64,000 bases of DNA from Leifsonia xyli (GTDB lineage Bacteria > Actinomycetota > Actinomycetes > Actinomycetales > Microbacteriaceae): contig QFQR01000002.1 in NCBI GenBank assembly GCA_003243275.1, positions 530,187-594,186 of the forward strand, read 5' to 3'. The notes below the pieces were generated by a model. The model ran no database searches, was not told the DNA's origin, and saw nothing but the letters and a program-made list of their open reading frames with translations. Within the stretch, counting starts at the first letter, position 1; each line of letters opens with the position of its first letter. Both the position numbers and the translations under genes were made by a program. Below, one piece after another: positions 61,801 to 64,000 of this stretch.

Positions 61801-64000
61801 TACACCCAGCCCGCCTCCGGAACGCTCACCATCGCCGCCGACGGCTCGTACAGCTACACGCCGGCCGCGGGCTTCTCGGGCCAGGCCGTCGCGAACTACA
61901 CCATCACCGACGGCAACGGCCTCACCGATTCGACGACGCTCACGATCACCGTCACCCCGGTCGCGGTGAACGACACCGACTCGACGACGGCGGGCACCCC
62001 GATCACCCGCGCCGCCGCCGCGGGTGTGCTGCCCGACGACACCGGCAGCGGCCTCACCGTGACGGGGTTCACCCTGCCGGCATCCGGAACGCTCACGATC
62101 GCCGCCGACGGCTCCTACAGCTACACACCTGCTGCGGGCTTCTCGGGCGTCGTCTCCTCGACCTACACGGTCACCGACAGCTCGGGTCAGACCACGACCG
62201 CGACGCTCACCATCACGGTGAACCCGCTCGCCGTCGACGACACGGATGCCACCACCGCCGGCACCTCGATCACCCGCACCGGAACCGACAACCTGCTCGG
62301 CGACGACCTGGGAACCGGCCTCACCGTCACGGGCGTCTCCTCCACCCCGGCCGGTGTCGGCACCCTCACGGTGCAGCCGAACGGCGACTACAGCTACACC
62401 CCGGCAGGCGGCTACTCGGGCACCTTCACGGTCGACTACACCGTCACCGACGCGGGCGGTCGCACCGACGTCGCGAGCCTCACGATCACCGTGAGCCCGC
62501 TCGCCGTGAACGACACCGACTCCACCACCGCGGGAACCGCGATCACCCGGAACGCGGCGGCGGGCGTGCTCACCGACGACCGGGGCACCGGCCTCACCGT
62601 GACCGGGTTCACCCCGATCCCGGTCGGCGAGGGAACCCTCTCGATCGCGGCGAACGGCTCCTACACCTTCACGCCGGCCACCGGATTCTCGGGTGACGTC
62701 GTCTCCACCTACACCGTCACCGACTCGGCCGGCGGCAGCGCGACCGCGACGCTCACCATCACGGTGACGCCCGTGGCCGTCGCCGACACCGATGTCACGG
62801 ATGCGGGCCTCGCCATCACCCGCGACGTCGCCGCGGGTGTGCTCGCCGACGACCTCGGCAGCGGGCTCACGGTCACCGGCTTCACGCAGCCGGCCTCCGG
62901 CACGCTCACGATCGCGGCGGACGGCTCGTACACCTACACGCCTGCCGCCGGGTTCTCGGGCGACGTGAGCTCGACCTACACGGTCACCGACGCCGCCGGC
63001 CGCACGACGACCGCGACGCTCAGCATCCGGGTGAACCCGCTCGCGGTCGACGATGACGACTCCACCCCGTTCGAGCAGACGGTCACCCGCACCGGGAGCG
63101 ACGGCGTGCTGGGCAACGACCTCGGCACCGGGCTCACCGTCACGGGCAACACTCCCGTCTCGAGCACGCGCGGAACGCTCACGATCAACAGCGACGGCTC
63201 CTACACCTTCGCCCCGGCGCCCGGGTTCTCGGGTGTCGTGACCTCCGACTACACGATCCGCGACACCGCGGGCCGCACCGACACCGCGACCCTCACGATC
63301 GCCGTCGGGCTCGCCGCGGTCGACGACAACGACTCGACCACGGTCGACTCGCCGATCACGCGGGATGCCGCGGCGGGTGTGCTGCCGAACGACGGCGGCA
63401 CGGGCCTCGAGGTGACGGACTTCACCGCGCCCAGTTCGGGCACGCTCACGATCGCCGCGGACGGTTCCTACACCTTCACGCCGGCGGCCGGGTTCTCGGG
63501 CGCCGTCACCTCGACCTACACGGTCACCGACGACGACGCGCAGACCGACACCGCCGTGCTCACCATCCGGGTGACCCCCGTCGCGGTCAACGACACGGAT
63601 GCGACGACCGCGGGCACCGCGATCACGCGGAACGCTGCGGCGGGCGTGCTGGACGACGACCGCGGCAGCTCGCTCACGGTGACCGCCGCCACCGCGCCCT
63701 CCTCGGGTACGCTCGCGATCGCCGCGGACGGTTCGTACACGTACACGCCTGCCGCCGGGTTCTCCGGTCAGGTGAGCTCCACCTACACGGTGCGCGACGG
63801 GTCCGGTCAGACGACGACGGCGACGCTCACCATCACGGTGACGCCGGTCGCGGTGAACGACACCGACTCGACGACCGTCGGCACCCCGATCACCCGCGCG
63901 AGCGGTGCCGGTGTGCTGGGCGACGACCTCGGCACGGGGTTGACGGTGACGGGCTTCACGCCGCCGGCCTCGGGCACGCTGAACATCGCCGCGGACGGTT
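58810..64000 (+). CDS. Giant secreted protein with tandem VCBS/cadherin-like repeats (3' end outside window)
   Basis: An open frame of 1730 codons that runs off the window. A signal peptide (MLRPVIAAISALALVFG, cleavage near ASA, about residue 33) is followed by about 560 residues of unrecognised, secreted-looking beta-rich sequence with several cysteines. From about residue 600 come tandem units of 88-92 residues, each opening (A/L)AVxDTDxTTAGT, with GVLxDDLGxxLTVTGF and ADGSYTYTPAAGFSG; twelve are complete and a thirteenth is cut. Such proteins are adhesins. ATG 58810 lacks a clear ribosome site. Confidence 0.9.
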   Translation, partial: MLRPVIAAISALALVFGALVLPATVGEVTAASAAGTGSLYPASNTSTTCAATDTNGCRATIEWRTSAYGPASGTNIKRRTFFNVYAVAGERILLGSSSMAPLSTGSGQNADIVMWNPGVLSETDVKTVANSALPTPNYSCRTQRGASTTMGSIFTRTQELAGANSITGNANPTGYTPCYYVAPSTGIYRLAFYGTGGNNVDSDTPSPNGLVVPTTTNFENPGSASWVYAWDVSVRPADNSGTAAAAAGRYFTYSFALSMGGGGKRFDADLYLNTTDGYKYRIDTNGIDPAGFVFYGNRTGFVDSDGTPLNRDILGNGSTPYLLTSTVGNTQLTAPEYPLSVEPLAPEVLAALSIPTTPVNPVLNSVSYAGKKTASGSYLNQGGTFTVDTGTAGTYEIVVSRNGTNFDPGLTTNATIRGQVNAAGVYTVNWDGKDNAGNAFPVGDDYAVHSSLRGGEYHAPMLDVESSYYGGPSITLMNPPSGICPFSGATSDGTNCTRAFYDDRGYVAANGTSVGTPGGALCPNLYGKVPNPLFSDPVTGFDSTSAQRSFGAQTAANANALCPAAASLGTLGDSKGLDIWTYFPSAMRTTSADVLPLPTAPDAVNDTDTASLGVTRTRTAAEGVLANDTGSNLTVTGHTAPSSGTLTINPDGSYTYVPAGTFTGTVTSTYTVTDDAGQTDTAVLTITISPRAVDDTATTPVNTPVVRTSTDGVLANDVGTSLTVTGNTPLAAGTGSLTLNANGSYTYTPPAGFSGVATTTYTARDSNNRTATATLTIRVTPAAVNDTDTTSAGTTISRNATQGVLDDDLGSGLTVTGFTALPSNEGTLTIALDGSYTFAPAAGFSGVTTSTYTVTDAAGQTTTATLTITVNPDAVSDTVSTSYGTAVSRPAATGVLANDLGTGLTVTGATPPASGTLTIAADGSYTYTPAAGFSGIVTSTYTVQDAGGRTDTAVLTIRVGPLAVADTDSTTAGTPITRNAAAGVLPDDLGPSLTVTGYTQPASGTLTIAADGSYSYTPAAGFSGQAVANYTITDGNGLTDSTTLTITVTPVAVNDTDSTTAGTPITRAAAAGVLPDDTGSGLTVTGFTLPASGTLTIAADGSYSYTPAAGFSGVVSSTYTVTDSSGQTTTATLTITVNPLAVDDTDATTAGTSITRTGTDNLLGDDLGTGLTVTGVSSTPAGVGTLTVQPNGDYSYTPAGGYSGTFTVDYTVTDAGGRTDVASLTITVSPLAVNDTDSTTAGTAITRNAAAGVLTDDRGTGLTVTGFTPIPVGEGTLSIAANGSYTFTPATGFSGDVVSTYTVTDSAGGSATATLTITVTPVAVADTDVTDAGLAITRDVAAGVLADDLGSGLTVTGFTQPASGTLTIAADGSYTYTPAAGFSGDVSSTYTVTDAAGRTTTATLSIRVNPLAVDDDDSTPFEQTVTRTGSDGVLGNDLGTGLTVTGNTPVSSTRGTLTINSDGSYTFAPAPGFSGVVTSDYTIRDTAGRTDTATLTIAVGLAAVDDNDSTTVDSPITRDAAAGVLPNDGGTGLEVTDFTAPSSGTLTIAADGSYTFTPAAGFSGAVTSTYTVTDDDAQTDTAVLTIRVTPVAVNDTDATTAGTAITRNAAAGVLDDDRGSSLTVTAATAPSSGTLAIAADGSYTYTPAAGFSGQVSSTYTVRDGSGQTTTATLTITVTPVAVNDTDSTTVGTPITRASGAGVLGDDLGTGLTVTGFTPPASGTLNIAADG
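60610..64000 (+). repeat. Tandem ~264-276 bp repeats coding the VCBS-like units
   Basis: Units begin at about 60610, 60888, 61153, 61429, 61693, 61957, 62227, 62500, 62773, 63037, 63313, 63580 and 63847. Units differ at many positions, so they are old rather than freshly copied; some neighbours (61693 and 61957) are closer to each other. Confidence 0.85.

Overview
The window is high-GC DNA with dense gene packing, many GTG starts, 4-bp stop/start overlaps, a tRNA gene without an encoded CCA end, and heavy use of the hexamers GGATGC/GCATCC. Together with the gene order leuC-leuD-murA-plsC-gpsA-ddl-DUF3515-thiL-rsmD-recG-coaD this points to an actinobacterium, most probably a member of the Microbacteriaceae. 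This placement is an inference from composition and synteny; no search was run.

Layout. 1-2114: end of an OleC-like/OleD-like pair (long-chain olefin or beta-lactone chemistry). 2127-5164 (minus strand): a MarR regulator, a cytochrome P450 and two paralogous membrane proteins with 11-residue coiled-coil repeats. 5203-10382: nucleoside hydrolase, tRNA-Gln, a TMEM175-like channel, a lipoprotein, glmU, and a TerC protein behind a probable yybP-ykoY manganese riboswitch.

10414-35199 is the most unusual region. It joins a phospho-signalling set (FHA proteins, PP2C phosphatase, transmembrane Ser/Thr kinase, FHA protein with a possible DNA-binding tail), a giant Ig-like/fibronectin-III surface protein and a MoxR-DUF58-transglutaminase module (the plan of the bifidobacterial 'PFNA' cluster) to an EssC-type type VII secretion ATPase, two WXG100-like proteins, a membrane protein with a WXG-like front half, and three unknown genes. 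Two paralogous FHA proteins stand at its two ends. A palindrome GGGGA-N4-TCCCC precedes three of its transcription units. The EssC gene appears to start at CTG, and the transglutaminase domain has lost its catalytic Cys and His.

35200-47635 is core metabolism: leuCD behind a leucine-rich leader peptide and hairpin, then cell-wall, lipid, thiamine, rRNA-methylation, recombination and CoA genes. 47653-53866 carries a DUF2510/DUF4190-type membrane protein, a TfoX-like protein and a coenzyme F420 group (fgd, a zinc dehydrogenase, a second F420 oxidoreductase, cofE). 54026-58582 is a second MoxR-DUF58-transglutaminase module, here with an intact Cys/His pair. 58810 to the end is the front of a very large secreted repeat protein that runs off the window.

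Scattered through the window are three copies of a ~60-95 bp palindromic element whose arms co-vary, and many genes whose start codon lies 5-7 nt after a TANNNT hexamer, as expected for leaderless transcripts.
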